Positions 51,001 to 63,694 of a DNA stretch of 64,000 bases are shown piece by piece. The position numbers and the translations under genes are program-made. Location: assembly GCA_023333565.1 (NCBI GenBank), contig JAJKFH010003083.1:248001-312000 (forward strand), given 5' to 3'. Source of the DNA: Puffinus mauretanicus (Eukaryota; Chordata; Aves; Procellariiformes; Procellariidae). The notes under the pieces are model-generated. The model worked only from the letters and a program-made list of their open reading frames with translations, was not told the origin of the DNA and did not search any database. Every line of letters starts with the position of its first letter. Positions within the stretch are counted from its first letter, which is position 1.

Positions 51001-54000
51001 TGGATGAAATGCAACTACATTTTCATATACAAATGGATAACTCAGAACAAGAAATCAAGAATGCTGTAGCCCCAAGTAGAATATTTTGCTCTAAATAGGA
51101 GCTTTGACAGTGTAGGAAGGGCTACTCCAGTGAGATTTCCTATCACAGGATTTCCGCTGTTGTCATCATCTGTCCAAGCTGCTGCCAAGCCCCTCTTCAA
51201 ATTGAGTAGTTCATAAATGTTTGCCAGTATTCAACAGAACAAGATGAATTCAGCAGTTTTATTTGCACAAACTATTAATCTGAAAACAATCTCTTCTGAA
51301 GACAGAGAGAGGTTTATGGAGTCTGCTCACCACCAGGGCTGAGACAACCCAGAATGTCCCATAATTCAGTTTATCATTTTTGAAGGTGCAAATAACTAGG
51401 TGTTTTGCTAGCATGCTCTTCTGGGCACAAGTAGTTTATTCACATTTTTCAAACACAGGAGTTTTTTTGGGTTGGTCTTTTTTCCCCAATACTATTTGCT
51501 TTAAGTGGCCTCTCTCACAGAGAATGTATCTGGCAGGGGGTTTTCTTTTTTTTAAAAAAAATCACCCAGGGGAAACATTCTGGCAATTAAAAAAAAAAAA
51601 AAACACTGATTTAATTAGGGCTTTGATGATGCCCCAGGGACTTGTGCCTGAAAATAATTGTTGGGTAGCCAGCTTCCCCCCTCCCGCCTTTGCTCACGTC
51701 ACCATCTGACCTTCACTCTGATGGACAATTTCTCCTCTTCCTTTCTTAACAGCCAATTCTATCCCCTTCAAGCCTCTCAGTACATCATTACCTCCACCAC
51801 GATGCTGTCAGTCAAGTCTATGTCATTTTATGACACTATCTTATTTGTGAGCAGGAAATGGAAGCAACTCCTCATGCTCCTCTCACCACCTTGTTTCCTC
51901 TCAGACAGCATTATTGATGCGCACAGCAGACAGGCCTGCACCTCTTGGGTGCTGCTGGGATGTGCTACATTTTCTCTTGCAACTTGCACGTACCTGCGGT
52001 CCCTTTTACCAGGTCTACTGATGGTGCATTTACATTTAGAATGTGATTCAATTCGGCATGCAAAAAAATATAATAAAGTGTGCAACTTAACGCTCACTGT
52101 GAATTTAAAGTGGTTGCTTGTGTCAACCACAAACTGAAGCATTTAAATTAAATGCAGTATTTCTGTACATAATGCTATCCATATGCTAATGGAAAGAGAT
52201 TATGTCCTGTATAAGATTTATCAAAGTAAACTCAATTCATTTCAGGAAGCATCTCAGCACTGCCTATCCAAAGTGATACATTCTGCCAAATATGCACTGT
52301 ATCAAATAAAAGCTCCTAGATACTGAACATACTTGCGGCATTTACCAAAAATAATACATCTTTTGAATCTTACTGATTCAAACCGACTTATCATTCCAGC
52401 TTAGTGTTCAAATAAAACATTTGGAAACAATAAAGTTCCCTGATGCCATTTTAATTATCCCATTTCTAATTCTGTGCTCAAATAAGACACTCTGTAACAA
52501 TAAAACGTCTCCAAAATTGACATAAAACATAGTTAGGGTCAATCTACAAGGGCAATAAAAGTAGATAAAAAACAAATTTATATTTTAAATCTTGTAATGA
52601 TAGCAAAATATTCTGAGTGCACTGACATACATGTCAACGCTGATCAAAAATATAGTAAAAGGCATACTAAGCTGAGTTGTTCTATGGCTACTTCCGATAA
52701 GTATATGCCACATCATATGTGCATTCAAGGGCTAAAATATATTCTGAATATCATAAATACGCATATTCTTACCTGGTGCAGATTTACTGGGGAAGAATAT
52801 AGGTGAGCAAGTGAACTGCAGCTCCTCTCTAAAGCAGCCCTCTGGTGACACTACATTGTTCCCCTCCCTCTTCTTCGTCACAACACACCTACACTCTGCA
52901 AGTTAACTGAAAAGAAGGCAGAACATTACCCTTACACTTCCATGTCAAAAGGTTATGTTCCAGTCTTACACACATGTATTGAGCTCTGAATGATTACAGG
53001 AGAGAGCACAAGACAACACTTATCTTCATATCTTTAACATCAACCTGACAGAGTTGATATTCCCCTTTATGGGGTATAATTCCCCTTTATGCTGAACAAA
53101 CTCTGAAGTTTTACCCTCCCCTGTCAGCTTATAACACCACCACTGGACTTTTGGTGGCATTTCCTCCACCAGCAGGCAAATAAATAACAGTCTTACTTTT
53201 AAGCAGAAATTCACTTTAACCTATTAATTAAAGAACACAAATGTCAATAAAATTAATTTATATTTGTATTTTAGGCTTTTTTTAAAGAAAGTTTTTTTTA
53301 GCTTAAATCACATGAAGGAGTTAGAACAAAAAGACTTCACTGCAGAAAAATCAGAGCAACGCAATGCCAGGCTTATACCGTATGCATGACCGTGCAGTCC
53401 TGAAGGCCATTCACACCCCAACATCTACATCACTGTAGTTACGATTTCTCTAACGCTCGTCCAGTAAATGCACTCAGTATCACCTCTCTCTGTTCCTACG
53501 TGGAAAAATAATTTAACTATAAGAAGTTACAGAGCCTTATGAAGTCAGACCGGGCATAAGGCTTAGTTTCAGGTAAAGGCTTAGGTGTCCACATGCACAC
53601 TGTGTCTTTACGGTCCCACTGTAATCCCCCAGTCAATGCAGCCACTGGTACCCAGAGGCCAATTCAGATGACAAGCCAGTTGCCCCTATGTGGGTACCTA
53701 GCACCATTTTAGATGCCCGAGGTTAGCCCCTGGCCCTCCAGCTGGAGGTCCAAAAAGACACAGATCCTCCCTGAATCCCTCATACCTGCCGGCTGCATGC
53801 AGATATTGCAGATTCCGTAGGGCATCCCAAAGAGCTCCGGACAGACAGCTGTGTTCACGCAACCAAATCTCCCACTTGGGTGCCTATTTTAGGATGAGCC
53901 CATCTGCTCTACAGGTCTGTTCTCTCTAACGAGAGCTGAGACACCTGACTCTCAAGTAGACACTTACTGTGATATCTATGGTGTTCCCTGGGGTGAGTCC

Positions 54001-57000
54001 CTTGGGGTCATCGTGGAGAGAGGTCCTGACGCACCCCTGAGAAGTGGAACAGCGTGAGCAAAACCCAGAACTTTTCTGTGCAGACAGACTCCCAGATGAA
54101 CTGCCTAAAAAACAGAATAATGTTTTTTCTTGAAGTTCAAAATGTGTTTTTCTCAGTCTCATTCTCTGAACAGGTTGAAACAGATGACAACATCCCCCTT
54201 GGCTACTGCCCTCAAAAATGAGATCACCCTTAGAGACACGGCATTGCCATTTTCAGAACAAGTTCTGATTAAAGGGTGAGAGTGCGATCCGCAGAAGAAA
54301 ACAGGTTTTCTAGCACACAGCCATAGGCAACTACAACTATTTGAGTTTCCATTTACAGCAGAATGGAGAGTGCAACTTTTGTAAGCTGTTAGTATATCCA
54401 CTAGTGATCATTACACCTGATTAATGCTCACCATTCAATAGCAAAAGAAAACGCAGTTTTGCAAGGCTGCCACATCCAAGAGGCATATACATTTCCCAAA
54501 ACATCTGGTGCCCAGCATTGCAAAACTATTCGCAGCACCTCATGCAAAGGGCAGATCTCCCACAAAAGTGTTTTGTATACTGCAAGCTGCATAATGAGAC
54601 AACTACGTACTTGTAAATTAATTCTTTAATAGGTAGCTCATTACCAAAATGCTGCACAGCTAAATTCTGCTTTCCAAACACAGATCAACTCCTGCAGTTC
54701 CCTTTACTTGCAATTTCTCCCTCCACCTTACATAAAAAATAAAGCAAAACGGGTCCCTTTTTCTTGCTTATTCATCCTACAATGCAGTGCAGTACATCTA
54801 TTTCCAGTCCCGCATTTTACTTTCTGGTGCTAGGAAATTCAGTATTTCATATCTATTACTGATAGAATTCTATTTGAGCAAGTTGAAAAAATGTGATTTC
54901 CTTCCCATATTAGTCCATCTGGGAAGGAAATCCTGCACCTGAGCACGTGCACGTGTGAACCAGGTCCTCTGGTGCCTTAGAAATCCAAATGACAGTTACA
55001 AGTACTGGCTTCTGCATTTGCGTTTCTGATGTAGTTAAAGAGGCAGAACTCACAGAGTCCCATTGCATACATGCCTTGAGAAAACCAGGTGAATTGTTTC
55101 TGCCCGAAATTCTGCCCGATAGCACAGCAGGTTAGAAAATCATAGCTAGACACTTCCTTCTGCACCTGAACTAACCCTTTACTGAAGTACAGCTTAGAGT
55201 TTTCTTCTCAAGACACTCAGAAAAGTATTCTACAGAATTAAAGCTCAATTTCCTATGCATTATGCTAAAGAATAACAGTTCCCAGTCAGTTTTCCAAACA
55301 GAAGAGAGGTCATACCATTTCTTCCTTGGATTTATAGCACTTACAGTGTTTTCTGTGTGGAGGAACATAGCACATATAGCATTTATAGTACTACCATTGA
55401 ACAAAATTACCAGAGTGCACATACCTTGGAGTTTTGCTTATAGGCTTCCCATCTTTCCCAACTCTGATGCAGTTTATATGTAGTATTGAAATATTTTCAT
55501 ATAGATGCAACAGATATGTGTGTGTGTAAATCTTATATATCTCTGTGCAGTCTCTATAGGGAACAGTTACTTCCTTTCCACGTGCCATGATAAGTCTATA
55601 AAACTACTGCAGCAGACCAGATATTATCTCCATAGAGGACTGCTCTGGAATGCAAAGTTAGCGAAGTTTTGCCTTTAACTGCAAGCAGTGGGGACACAGA
55701 GGTTCAACTCTCACAGTCAGCACACCTTTAGACCTCTCTTGATCAGGCCATAACACTATTTTCAAGAGGTATTATTATACCCTTACAGTGTGATTTCCTC
55801 AGTTCTTAGAAGATGTTTGGTATGGCCACCCAGGCTGTCTATCCACAAGAAGAACACTCCCTGTAGGTTGATGGGAAATAAAGGTTTGAGTATGTCTAGT
55901 TATTGCAATATCGTGTTTGTTTCTTGACGCTCAGAGGCTCTTCTGGATAAGTATGTTTGAATGTGCCAAAAGGAAACTACCCATATGCTTAAATTCATGC
56001 CCATGCAGTAAGGCTTTGCTGCGTTAGCTACAGGAAGAACACAGTTAAAAAGATGAAGAAAAAAAAGCTTAAGAAAAAACAAGTAGCAAACTACTATAAT
56101 TGGAGACACCGAGTCCTTTGCTGAGATGCACAGATGATGTATAGCACCCCACCATACCTGTTCACACTGTGCCCAGGGCAGTCTGAAAGGCGCATAGTTG
56201 CAGCGTGCTGTTTTCTACTGTTCGCAGAGGTATTTCTGATGCGTTTCCCTCGCAGTCCTGAGCAGAGAGGCACCGTCCGTTCCCACTCCTTCCTCGCTAC
56301 ACCATGTATTTAGTCAATTATAGGTCTGTCTAGGTAATAAACCTGGTGCACTTTATGCACTCTCTCTGCTGCACTTCGCCACTGAAATCCCAATATTTGT
56401 GTTTTCCCTTCAATTTAGCGATATATCTTGGCTGCTTTAATAGAAACTATCAAGCATCACAGCTCAAGCATGGCAACTCAGGAATGCTTAATTTGAAGTC
56501 AGCGGTTCCCAAGCCTTCTATCTCAGCAGCTATTTGAGGGCTTCATTTTTTAAAAATGTGCGTTTTGGCAAAACTTGTCAACGCACAGTACGCAAGCAAG
56601 AGCCTGATGGGTAATCTTACTCAGACAACAGTACGTATAGATTATAACCATATCTGCCACCATCCTACTGAGACTGCATAGACCTAGGTCGCTGCTGGAG
56701 AAGAGAGTGTGTGCAGATTCCTAACTGCTTCAGTGAGCAGGATCAACGTTTAAATAAATGGGTGGAACAGCCAAATTTTCATCCTTCTGAACAAATTTTT
56801 CATCCAACCTCAAGCTTTATTCAGAATTATTGTGTGTATATAAACATACAGATGCTGAAGAGCTGGCAGCCAGAGAACATAAGCAATCTATTGGAAGGGC
56901 CCGATGCATATTTGACAGCTTCACTAATTTTAAATATATTTAAGGAATTAGCAGTTACTCCCACATGGCTTTGAGTTAGAGACAAACACTGCAGTGCTGA

Positions 57001-57726
57001 AGACTGCATTTGGGGCAGTTTGGTCAGAAATACTCTTTCAAACACGGCTAAAGAAAATAGTAGAGCATGGAGTGCTCCAAGAAGTGAGAAAGGTTGTGAA
57101 ATTCCTTATTAGTATCAACCAGACCATGCAGCCATTTGCTGTGAAGAGCACTCAAATTGCCAACTTGAATACATCCACAGGCTGCAAATAAAAAACCATC
57201 CACAAGTTTCATTAAGGGCAAAAAGCACTTGGTTTTGACTATTTTTGTGTTGGACGCACTTTTGTGCGTCTGATTTCTGTGCTGTTTTTCTTTGGATGGC
57301 CACATGCTGCAAGAGAAAAGCTGTATTCCCACCTTCTGCCAAGACCACAGTCCTGTGCTTTGATAGGAGAGATATTAAGTATTTTTTTTTTAAGTTGTCT
57401 TCTCCTTAACAAGAAAATTGAAAGTTAGCACTCCAGCCTTACAAAACAGCAAAGAACTGCTGAGTAATGTTCAGAGGACTTTCAGGGCATGCTTCACACG
57501 CAGATCCTGATGGGGAGAGCTGAGACATGTTTGTTGGAGGTAGCAGACTAGGGAAAGAAGGGAGAAAAGACTTTTAGAGCTGTCTAGTGACAGAGACAGG
57601 ATAATTAGTCTTCCAGAGGCCTCGTTGTCTCGGTTCTCGTTCAAACGTTGAAGGATTAGTTCTCCTCTGCTGACTGCGCGTTACAAGCCATCAAGCCATG
57701 AAAAGCAGTTTGCTTTTTGTGGCTGA
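48007..57726. other. No gene seen
   Basis: Mostly AT-rich DNA. Simple features: G11 at 50,455-50,465, a T8A8 palindrome at 51,546-51,561, A15 at 51,589-51,603, and a hairpin at 57,253-57,270. Open frames at 56.71-56.97 and 56.99-57.19 kb look slightly protein-like but have no supporting signals. Confidence 0.4.
57253..57270. repeat. Small CpG-containing hairpin
   Basis: GACGCAC and its exact complement GTGCGTC flank a TTTT loop, with two further wobble pairs outside. Each arm carries a CpG in a CpG-poor region. Confidence 0.85.
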
Positions 57727-58291
57727 ATGCAGCTCCTCAACCTAACCAGTGGTAAAACAAAACATGTGAGCAACCAAAAAGGTGTTAAATGCTGCTCGAA
57801 ATGCAGTCTCCAGGATCCAGGCAAGGTCTGTCCTGTTTTCCAGCCAGTGCCAGACAAACATGCTCCCACACACAAGCCCTGTGACTTTGTAAAGAAATTC
57901 CGTTGTTTGAATTGCTCCAGAGAAAAACGTTTAAGGAGAAGAAGAAAATGCAGAAACAGTTAACCTAGCAGATTTTGATTTTCAGACTGATTGTCCCTGG
58001 GAGTGCACAGATCTGAAAAGTAAGAAATACAAATGTGCAAATGCATTTTTTTTTAAGTTAACAGGAACACAAACCCCAAAGCAATATTGCTGCCTCTGTT
58101 CAAAGGATGGAACAAACAGAGCAATATTACAGCACTTCTTTGAAGTTTTGGCATCCAGAAACTGGGTAATGAAAGATGGTAAAAGAAACAATGAATACAG
58201 CCGCTGTTGTTTGCAATGTATACGCACCCTGATATCAATTTGCGTGGAGCAGAAAGAGAGAGCTTCTTGGCAAGCTGTTGGCATTCAGTGA
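57727..58291 (+). pseudogene. Cysteine-rich coding remnant with one frameshift, unrecognised
   Basis: Two overlapping plus-strand frames look like one protein. Frame A (57,727-57,963) has 78 codons with 8 cysteines, including KCCSKC and RCLNC, and ends in a run of arginines. Frame B (57,935-58,291) has 118 codons after a TAA, with 10 cysteines in DCPWEC, YCCLC and RCCLQC pairs, then a TGA. They overlap by 29 bp and are offset by one base, so a single extra base in the purine-rich overlap (57,935-57,963, containing an AAAA run) would explain both. Frame A begins right after an in-frame TGA, at an acceptor-like TGAATGCAG|CTC, so an upstream exon is likely. The CxxC-type pairs suggest zinc binding or disulfides. 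I recognise no family. A decayed gene, an assembly indel or a chance pair of frames are all possible. Confidence 0.35.
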
Positions 58292-59367
58292 AAATACAGG
58301 AATTGCACATCTGGGGAGAGCATTCAATGCTCTCTGTACCTCTTGGTTGCAAATCCCATTTCCCAAAGTGACTTTGGTACTTGCAAGCCACATTGCTACC
58401 ACACATCGGAGGGCCCAGAGCCACTGAGCTCTGCAGTCAAAGCAGGCGAGTTATGCCGGGACAGTATTGCAGCTGAGGATCCATTTGTCATGTCCTCATT
58501 TGTGAGTGTTTCTTCTCCTTAACACTGCTGTGTTAAGGACATTTGTGTGGGACAGTCTAAGGGCATTAGAATCAGTTTAGGGTTTGATCCCCACCAAGCT
58601 CAGTCCTTCAATCTCCAAGGCGCCCTCAGAGGCAGAAGCTCTTGCCATAATGTGCTGCACACCTCCAGGTCCTCCGCTCCCACCATGCATTTACAGTCTG
58701 TACTGTAATATGAGGGACTAGGTCAAATAATCAGACAATCTGAGGGGGTGAAAAAAGGGGATATATAGCTCTCTTCCTCCTAACCAAACTCTATAGGTAA
58801 TAATTTCCTTCCAAGGTGTTTTACCATACCAGCAGATGCAAAGAACTCTTGGTATTTAGCTTTGAAGAGCATTGCTTTTATTTCTGAATGAATATCTGTC
58901 TATCCGGCCTAGGCTGTCTTTTCCTTGAAGCCGATACCAGTTTGCTGGATACACTGCATGACCTCTTCTCACAAGTCTTCTCTCATTTAACAACTTCTCA
59001 TCACTTTAGGACATCACATCTACCACTCTCATACATTTTTGACTAGGTGTAGTCCACCTACAGTGAGGTGGGTCTACCACTCAGGAGAAAGTTTTGATCC
59101 AGCTCAGGTACAAAAAGTTTCCGGAGAGCTAAATATTCCATCCTTTACCCCTTAAAAATAACCACTGCCTCCTAGTGAACTTTGTAGTTTTAAGATGCTT
59201 ATATTGGCATGACACTAGAGCAAAACTATTCGAATTGCAAGAAGGCAGCTTCTCAATTCATTTGCTACTGATAAACTATATCTCCTACCACAACTGATCT
59301 TGTTAAGTTAAGTAAACTTATTCTATTGAACGGCAGAGTGACGCGAGTTATTTCATTCACTTTCCAG
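58292..59367. other. No gene seen
   Basis: No AATAAA follows the frame at 58,291 within several hundred bases. A tRNA-T-arm-like GGTTTGATCCCCACC near 58,580 has no matching acceptor stem or A box. Confidence 0.4.
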
Positions 59368-59493
59368 CTAGGAAGGCAATTAGCCCCCAAAGTGCTTAAT
59401 GATAGTCTCAATCTGCCATCTTGTTCTCTCCACATTAAAAACAGTCAAACTGGAGACTGCAAGTCTCCCAATTGGGAGCCACCCCAAAGAGTG
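59368..59493 (+). other. Candidate internal coding exon, unrecognised
   Basis: A plus-strand acceptor (TTTCATTCACTTTCCAG) and donor (AGTG|GTGAGA) enclose exactly 126 bp, 42 codons in phase 0, fully open. The peptide starts LGRQLAPKVLNDSLNL and contains two cysteines about 16 residues apart, as in an extracellular loop. It lies 1.1 kb downstream of the cysteine-rich frames on the same strand, but those end in a stop, so a link is not shown. Confidence 0.17.
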
Positions 59494-60527
59494 GTGAGAT
59501 TTGGGAATCCAGAAAGCTCTGCAGCTCTGCTTCAGTCTTGTTAATCTGATCCTCTGGACTGAACGTCCCCTCCTCACATCTGTTTTTCAGCCCACCTCCC
59601 TGGTTCAAACGCCCACGTCCCCCCAGTTGCAGTGTACTGGGCAGAGCCCAGAAGTGAAGCTCCTGGTGTAGTTTTCTCCAAAAGCAATCCAGCCCACACC
59701 CAACAAAACCCCTCCCTGAACCAAGCCATCACTCAGGACATGGGGATGGATAAGGGGATTTTCCTCAAAACCGCGCCACCGCTCTGAACCAAAACATTTG
59801 TTTAGACACAGCCATGGACAACCAGCTTTAGACAGTACTCAAATGAAGCGTTTTGGTGAGTTTCCTTCATGCAAGGCTTTAGTTCCTCAAACCATGTGTG
59901 AGGGGATGCTATTCATTTCCTGTTTAATGATGTATAATGCACTGAATTGAGAAGAATATTTCCTTTACACACAGCTTCCAAGCATTGACTACTTCAATCG
60001 TGACATACTGTGATTTCCTCCTATATATGCTTGTAACATGTTACTGCTAGAAAGCTACTGTATCTGTGCTTTTGTTTGTCAGCATCTGCTCAGAAAAGCA
60101 AAAATTCCTGTTCTGCTGTATTCCTAACATAATTGTGCTTTCCTCCAACATCTCATAATTTAAAAAGGAAGATTAAAAATATCATATAATATAGGACTCT
60201 CATCATAAAACATTCAAAGTTGGAAAATCAAAGCTGGAAAATGAGAAGTTGGACAGAACAACTTTCTAACCATGTTAGGAAATGAAAAAAAAGCCGCAAA
60301 AAAGAAATCTCTTGTCACACAAGAGTCACATTTGCTTCCCAGCCTGTCACCATAACAGCTCACCTTAGTCACGCCACAAATCACAGGCTTGCTAGAAGCT
60401 GGGTAGGAAGCCTGAATGAAAAAAATCCAAACTAGCTTGGGAAAGGGGCACTGTTAATATTTTCTTAGCTGTATCTATTTTCAGCCACCTTCAGCCCCTC
60501 ATGTCAGAGCGCCATAGCCACAAAAAC
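59494..60527. other. No gene seen
   Basis: Ordinary sequence with no recognisable element. Confidence 0.4.
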
Positions 60528-60580
60528 TTTTTTATATTTATATTTTTATATTTATTTATATTATATTTTATTTTATATTC
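60528..60580. repeat. AT-only low-complexity tract
   Basis: About 53 bp composed only of T and A in (TTTATA)-like units. Confidence 0.85.
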
Positions 60581-62232
60581 CTCTCCAACTATACAACTAC
60601 CTACTTCAGTCAATAACAAATACTCCATCTGTGGGAGTTTTGCCTGACTCTTCCACATACCCCTCCTTATTCCCCCAAAAGAGAAATTAGTAGCTTGCCC
60701 TGAAATTTGGTTGTGTGGCATGTGCATGGCCATCTGTTGCTCTGGATGTGCAGATCGGTGCATTAATTACCCATTAGGCCTGAATTTTAGCATAGGTCTT
60801 GTATATAAATTCCTGCTGTAAAGAGGCCACACCACTTCAGTAAGGAATTAATACTCCTTTACTTAAGGCTAAGTAGGAACCAGCATATAAGTATCCAGGT
60901 GAGTGCAATCACCCCGGCACTCTGAAGGTTCTGTGCATGGGGATTGAGGTCTACATGTGCATCTACATCCTCTTCGAGGGGTTAATTGAGGGGGCAATTA
61001 GGGGCAAACAATTGTGCCATGGTATTCAGGCATTTCTTTTGTTTGGGGTTCTGGCACTGTGTATTTGACATGAGCACTGCAGTCGTTGCCATTTGAGTGT
61101 CTGACAAGCTCTTGTTCCCAGTGTGGCTGGTGTCAGGGGTCTCCTGAGATGTCCAAGCTCAGCCATTAAGAGGCTCCTGAAAGAGTGCTCAGCCCTGTGC
61201 TGGCAGACAGACAAGATCAAACTTAAACGACAATAATTCTCATTTCACAGGAAATTCACAGGCAGCCCATTTCAAACTCACCCTTTTGATTAGTTACAGC
61301 AGAAGCTGCATTTAGGAATAACGTGTGGTGCCCATTTAAGACTTGCTCTTTTTTTTAATTTTAGATATTTAGATATTAGCAATTTTAATTTTAGATATAA
61401 TCAGACAAGTTTAGAGTTGTGTTTTTTAACACTTGCCCAAATACAGACTAAAGCCACCTACATCTCTAAGTATGTGTCTCTATTTATATGCACACACAGT
61501 ATAACTATCATTAGAATAGATTGAGATGTCTCCAGTTAAAGAGAAAAGATGCTGTAATATAATACAGTAAATTAAATAAAGTCTCCTCAGAGAGATAGAA
61601 GGCACTGATCAGCTCTGAAGATTACATTTAGTCCCTGTCAAAGATAATGAGATAGCAGACACACACAAAGGTCATCAGATGTCTGAAACACTGGCTCTGG
61701 TCTCCCGCCTCCTCATAAAAGATGCACGTTCACTTGATTTTTCTCGGGAAGATATGCTTGCTGGTGAAGTTAATTGGTAGCGCTTGGAGTTTGTTTTCTC
61801 TATTGACACAGTAACAGATACTAATGGACTCAATACTCAGGCGTGCTGAGGATTAAAATCAGCCCTTAGTAGCTTTACTCTGCAGTGACTTTCAAATTTT
61901 GCTGGACACTATGCCATGTAATTTTCTAAGAATTTAAGTAAATGTCAAAAGTGAAATACGTCCTTCCTTGCAATTCTTCATCTTTATATACAATTGGTAT
62001 GATTAAGTGTGATTGCTTTTACAACATATAGACAGGCAACAGAGCTAGATTTACAGAAATTACAGTCTGAGCTGACAAATCAGAAATGAAAATTATCCTC
62101 CCCTGTCTCCCCCAGATCCAGCTGGGCTTCAACAGTTTCAGCTCTGCTTGGTGCAGGCACGTAATTTATAGCTTTGTGCTCCACAGGGAGCCTCCCACGT
62201 CCTAAGGACTTCCCAATAACATATGTTAGACT
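60581..62232. other. No gene seen
   Basis: Ordinary sequence. An imperfect 30-bp-period repeat of TTTTAATTTTAGATAT lies at 61,353-61,398. Confidence 0.4.
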
Positions 62233-62574
62233 TTGAGACTACCCTATTTACATAAACAATTATTTAAGCTCAGGAGTAGCCTAGGATCACCTCTTTCAGC
62301 TCAGCCCTATGGACAAAACTTTGAATCCGAGGCAATCGTGACAGCGATCGGGGACATTGGTCTCACCGGTCTAAGGCTAATGGGTGGACCCATGGATACT
62401 GCCCCCCAGGAGGAGCTTGCCCAGCTCTGCCACTATATACAAGCCAGTAGCTGTTATTTTATTTGGCTTGCTACCAGCCACACATGCTTCAACCACTTCT
62501 TTGGCAGTAGTACTGATTTTGGCGCCTCTCCTCAAATGGCCGAATGCTTCAAGGATTATTGGGAAAAGGAGTGA
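62233..62574 (+). other. Open reading frame of 113 codons, unrecognised
   Basis: The frame is open from a TTG at 62,233 to a TGA; the first in-frame ATG is about halfway (62,380), leaving some 64 codons (MGGPMDTAPQEELAQL at its start, FKDYWEKE at its end). Composition is protein-like, with several cysteines and aromatic residues, and local GC is raised at 62.28-62.42 kb. There is no supporting splice pair and no domain that I know. It may be part of an exon or a chance frame. Confidence 0.15.
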
Positions 62575-63632
62575 TGGGAAGAGGGCCTAGCTCATGGGAC
62601 TATCTCATTTTGACCTTTTCCTGCATGAAAAATTTATTAGGGTAAGAAACTGAACTATTTCCTTCAAGAAAGGAAGAAAAAGAGAGAGCAAGAGGTAAAA
62701 AACCATGCAAAAAGTGACAATGATGAACTTGTCTCCCTTCATTATGCTGGGCTGCACAACAGGATGAGTTTGGGCAGTTTAGCTTTCTTATTCGCAGTGT
62801 TAAACCTACGCATTTTTCTCAATGGTAAGTTAAACATTAAAACGACTTTTGGCCTGAAAATTACTACTGCAAGGCAGGCAGAAGGGAATGGTTTGCACTG
62901 CATTTACACATGCACACAGTAGAGAGAGGAGATGAAAAACATACACTTTGATCAGCTACCTAAGTGCACTGCATAGCTCTCCTAAAAACAAACTCCCTGA
63001 CATGGCTGAGCTGCTCAGCTAAACTGGCAGTCTGTGGTCCTCCCTTACTCTCGAGCCCTAAAATGAGTCCCCAGCCCCTGCCACAAGCCAGCCCCAACCC
63101 CTAACCTGACCCAGGAGCAAAGGGTGCTCAGGCAGAGGTGGGAATGAGTGATTGGGATGTGGGATTCCTCCTATGTTTGCAATTTTCCTTTAGCAATTGT
63201 CATCTGAGATTAGTTCATTATTCCAGAGTAGAGAGGTTTTGGTTTGGTCTTCCCAAAATTCTTTAACATTGGATATGCAGTTCTCTTAATCTAACTACCC
63301 AGACAGAACATGTTATTTTGTTTCCTGATTACAATTATCTTATGCTTCCAAGGCAATTAATACCACTTAAGAGTGTCCCTTAAAAATGTTCTCCATATGA
63401 ATGGCATACTACAGATAATCCTGGCTAACTGGAATCTTGGCAATGGGAATTCACGCACTAGACTGACTGGTTTTTCTTTTCTTTTACATTAATGGGACTT
63501 CATAGTATTAGGTAGCACAAAGTTTTGGGAGATAGTCACAAAGCATCTTAGAATTAGCAGAAGGACAGCCAACAAGGGCCAAATCAGTGCTGTGGGAAGC
63601 TGGACTTTGGCACACCTCCCTTCTCTGATCCA

Positions 63633-63649
63633 CCCGCTTTTAAAGCGGG
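63633..63649. repeat. Perfect 8-bp inverted repeat, 1-nt spacer
   Basis: CCCGCTTT, a single T, then AAAGCGGG. The stem is GC-rich at its base. It lies 23 bp left of a second inverted repeat. Confidence 0.9.
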
Positions 63650-63672
63650 CAAGCGAGCAGCAACAGCACCAA

Positions 63673-63694
63673 AACCAAAACCGTGGTTTTGGTT
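63673..63694. repeat. Perfect 10-bp inverted repeat, 2-nt spacer
   Basis: AACCAAAACC, spacer GT, then GGTTTTGGTT. Together with the repeat at 63,633-63,649 it forms two hairpins within 62 bp. Confidence 0.9.

Noticed and set aside
51658..52137. 159-codon plus-strand ORF
   Set aside because: Composition mirrors the local nucleotide bias; no Kozak, domain or splice support.
58565..58600. tRNA B-box-like GGTTTGATCCCCACC
   Set aside because: No A box, anticodon arm or acceptor stem upstream.
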